A stretch of 39,175 nucleotides of DNA from an uncultured Lachnospiraceae bacterium (GTDB lineage Bacteria; Bacillota; Clostridia; Lachnospirales; Lachnospiraceae): the NCBI GenBank assembly GCA_948444865.1, contig CAOJVE010000005.1:1-39175 (forward strand), given 5' to 3'. The position numbers and the translations under genes were made by a program. Below, piece by piece: positions 37,387-39,175 of this stretch. Within the stretch, counting starts at the first letter, position 1. Each line of letters opens with the position of its first letter. The notes below the pieces were generated by a model. It was given only the letters and a program-made list of their open reading frames with translations. It searched no databases and was not told the DNA's origin.

Positions 37387-38106
37387 ATGGGGAGGAAAAT
37401 AAATGATGCAGAGGTTAGGAAACTAGAATTAGAAATATTAATTAATTTTTCTAAGTATTGTGAGAAATATAATTTAAGATATTTTTTGGCGTATGGAACT
37501 TTGATAGGAGCTGTACGCCATAAAGGATTTATACCATGGGATAATGATGTCGATGTTGTTATGCCCAGGCCGGATTATGATCGGTTTATGGAATTAGTAA
37601 GAGAAGAAAGGATTGGGGAACATTTTCATGTTTTAGATTATCATGATGTTAAGACATTTCCTTTTGCAAAAGTAATTGATAACCGTACAAGACTTTCAGA
37701 GAAATATCTTGTTACGTATACGATGGGGGTTTACATTTATGTATTTCCACTGGATGGATTACCTGATGATGTACGAAAAAGGAAGAGGTTAGAAAAGAAA
37801 GCAGCAATATATTATAAATTATATGCTTTTACCAATTATAGATTTAATGAAGGCTCCACAAAATTAAAAAAGGCTATTAAAAATATTATGTATCCATTTT
37901 CACGAATAATCAGCAGCAGGTGGATTTGTGAAAAACTGAATAAGTTATGCGAAAAATATTCTTTTGATCAAAGTAAATTTGTGACAAATATAGTGTGGGG
38001 GTATCTGCCCAGTGAGTGTATATCAAAAGAAGTTTTTGAGTCTTCCGACAAATGTGAATTTGAAGGTCATTTCTTCAATATTCCAGTGGGGGGGGTAAAT
38101 GGCTAA
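37387..38106 (+). CDS. LicD-family phosphotransferase, C-terminus frameshifted at a G8 tract
   Basis: YFLAYGTLIGAVRHKGFIPWDNDVDVVMPRPDYD is the LicD signature. Frame ends VGGVNG* right after G8. The other frame continues KWLNRIYGDYMKLPPEEERIIHYFEAEWKD* to 38189. Start may instead be 37339. Confidence 0.88.
   Translation: MGRKINDAEVRKLELEILINFSKYCEKYNLRYFLAYGTLIGAVRHKGFIPWDNDVDVVMPRPDYDRFMELVREERIGEHFHVLDYHDVKTFPFAKVIDNRTRLSEKYLVTYTMGVYIYVFPLDGLPDDVRKRKRLEKKAAIYYKLYAFTNYRFNEGSTKLKKAIKNIMYPFSRIISSRWICEKLNKLCEKYSFDQSKFVTNIVWGYLPSECISKEVFESSDKCEFEGHFFNIPVGGVNG
38095..38102. repeat. Poly-G tract (8 G by reading; about 38087-38094 to 38095, exact offset +/- few nt) inside licD-like gene
   Basis: ttccagt GGGGGGGG taaatgg immediately after FNIPV codons. 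Confidence 0.6.
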
Positions 38107-38230
38107 ATAGGATATATGGAGATTATATGAAGTTACCGCCAGAAGAAGAGCGGATTATACATTATTTTGAGGCAGAATGGAAAGATTAGAGAGTTGTTTT
38201 TTTAAGTCAGGATTACGAAATGGGAAAGAT

Positions 38231-39055
38231 ATGAAAACGATAATTGTTTTGATGACGTGTTTTAATCGGTGTGAAAAGACAAAAAGATGCATTGAATCAT
38301 TGTCAAGGGAAAATAAACATCCATATAATTTAGAATTTGTTATTGTAGATGATGGCAGTAGCGATGGAACAGAGGAGATGCTTTTTTTTTATTCAAAAAA
38401 GTATATAATACATGTTATAAGGGGCGATGGAAATCTATATTATACTGGTGGAATGCGGAAAGGAATGAAGTATATTCTGGCATCGCAGCAGGAATTTGAT
38501 TATTTATTAATGGTCAATGATGATGTTGAGTTTTTTGAAGGTTTTCTTGATGAAATGGTTGAAAAAAGCAGAAAGAAGAGCCATGCTGTTATAGTTGGAG
38601 CTATTCATAATGAAATTGGAGAATTGAACTATGGAGCGGTAAAATTTAGGACAAAGAAAAGTTTGAAGTACCGGAAGTTGGAATTGCACGAACAGGATGT
38701 GGAAGCAGATACATTTAATGGGAACTGTGTATTAATACCAAAAGAAATATTTGTTAAAATAGGCCCTATGGATGAGGCTTATACACATAATTGGGGAGAA
38801 TTTGATTATGGGATGATGATAGTTCGCGCGGGTTATGAAATATATACATCTGGAGATTATGTGGGAAAATGTGATGATAATTTGGAAACGTATTTAGATA
38901 AGAAAAAAACTATTTTACAGCGATTGAAAGATAAAGAGAGTCCTAAAGGGGCTCCTTTTAAGCAATGGTTCCATTATTTGCATAAAAATTATGGGATTGT
39001 AATAGCTGTCTTGAGGTGTTGGACGCCATATATCAAATTGTTTTTTGGAAAATAA
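38231..39055 (+). CDS. Glycosyltransferase family 2 protein
   Basis: VLMTCFNRCEKTKRCIESL, VIVDDGSSDGTEEM, GDGNLYYTGGMRKGM, LMVNDDVEFFEGFLDEM. ATG 38231 preferred over 38177. Confidence 0.9.
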   Translation: MKTIIVLMTCFNRCEKTKRCIESLSRENKHPYNLEFVIVDDGSSDGTEEMLFFYSKKYIIHVIRGDGNLYYTGGMRKGMKYILASQQEFDYLLMVNDDVEFFEGFLDEMVEKSRKKSHAVIVGAIHNEIGELNYGAVKFRTKKSLKYRKLELHEQDVEADTFNGNCVLIPKEIFVKIGPMDEAYTHNWGEFDYGMMIVRAGYEIYTSGDYVGKCDDNLETYLDKKKTILQRLKDKESPKGAPFKQWFHYLHKNYGIVIAVLRCWTPYIKLFFGK

Positions 39056-39076
39056 AAGTTGTTTTGGGGTGTTAAT

Positions 39077-39166
39077 ATGTTCTTAAAGAAACTTTTGAAA
39101 AAGATAATACTAAAATTTAGGTGGGGGGGGTATGAAGCTTTTCACATAATGAGACCGCTGATATGA
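39077..39166 (+). CDS. Short ORF (29 aa) at window end with G8 tract, possibly the 5' end of a disrupted or phase-variable gene
   Basis: ATG 39077: MFLKKLLKKIILKFRWGGYEAFHIMRPLI*; G8 at 39123-39130 encodes W-G-G. Confidence 0.3.
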   Translation: MFLKKLLKKIILKFRWGGYEAFHIMRPLI

Positions 39167-39175
39167 GAAGTAAAT

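Noticed and set aside
1-39175. CRISPR arrays, tRNA/rRNA genes, transposases or prophage genes
   Set aside because: No regularly spaced repeats, no tRNA-like cloverleaf noticed and no transposase or phage motifs in the translated frames; tRNA scanning was by eye only.

Overview
The window is a 39 kb chromosomal segment from a Gram-positive spore-forming Firmicute, probably Lachnospiraceae/Clostridia-like judging from gene order and protein character. It has four parts. (1) A PP2C/PASTA-kinase, rsgA, rpe, thiamine pyrophosphokinase, ychF, lgt block, ending in a small Spo0E-like gene. (2) A division/cell-wall (dcw) cluster: mraZ, rsmH, ftsL-like, two class B PBPs, mraY, murD, ftsW, murA, ftsQ, ftsZ. 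(3) An accessory middle: a two-component system, a compact candidate type I toxin-antitoxin locus, a MacB-like ABC transporter, a secreted Ig-like protein, a DUF1540 protein and an AraC regulator. (4) A surface-polysaccharide locus: gmd, fcl, manC, manA, polymerase/ligase-like protein, WecG/TagA, glycosyltransferases and LicD, with a sharp drop in GC from about 36.2 kb. The strongest candidate for an undescribed system is the locus at about 22.0-22.32 kb, which is not in the supplied ORF track. It has a 28-aa hydrophobic peptide gene, a convergent short antisense RNA with its own near-consensus promoter, a shared bidirectional terminator, and a direct repeat that makes the antisense RNA complementary to the peptide's start codon region. 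This is the architecture of the Enterococcus pAD1 par (Fst/RNAII) module. The second strongest is a G8 tract that frameshifts the conserved C-terminus of a LicD-family gene. One extra G restores the motif, suggesting slipped-strand phase variation of the capsule. Everything here comes from reading the sequence; no database search or folding program was run.
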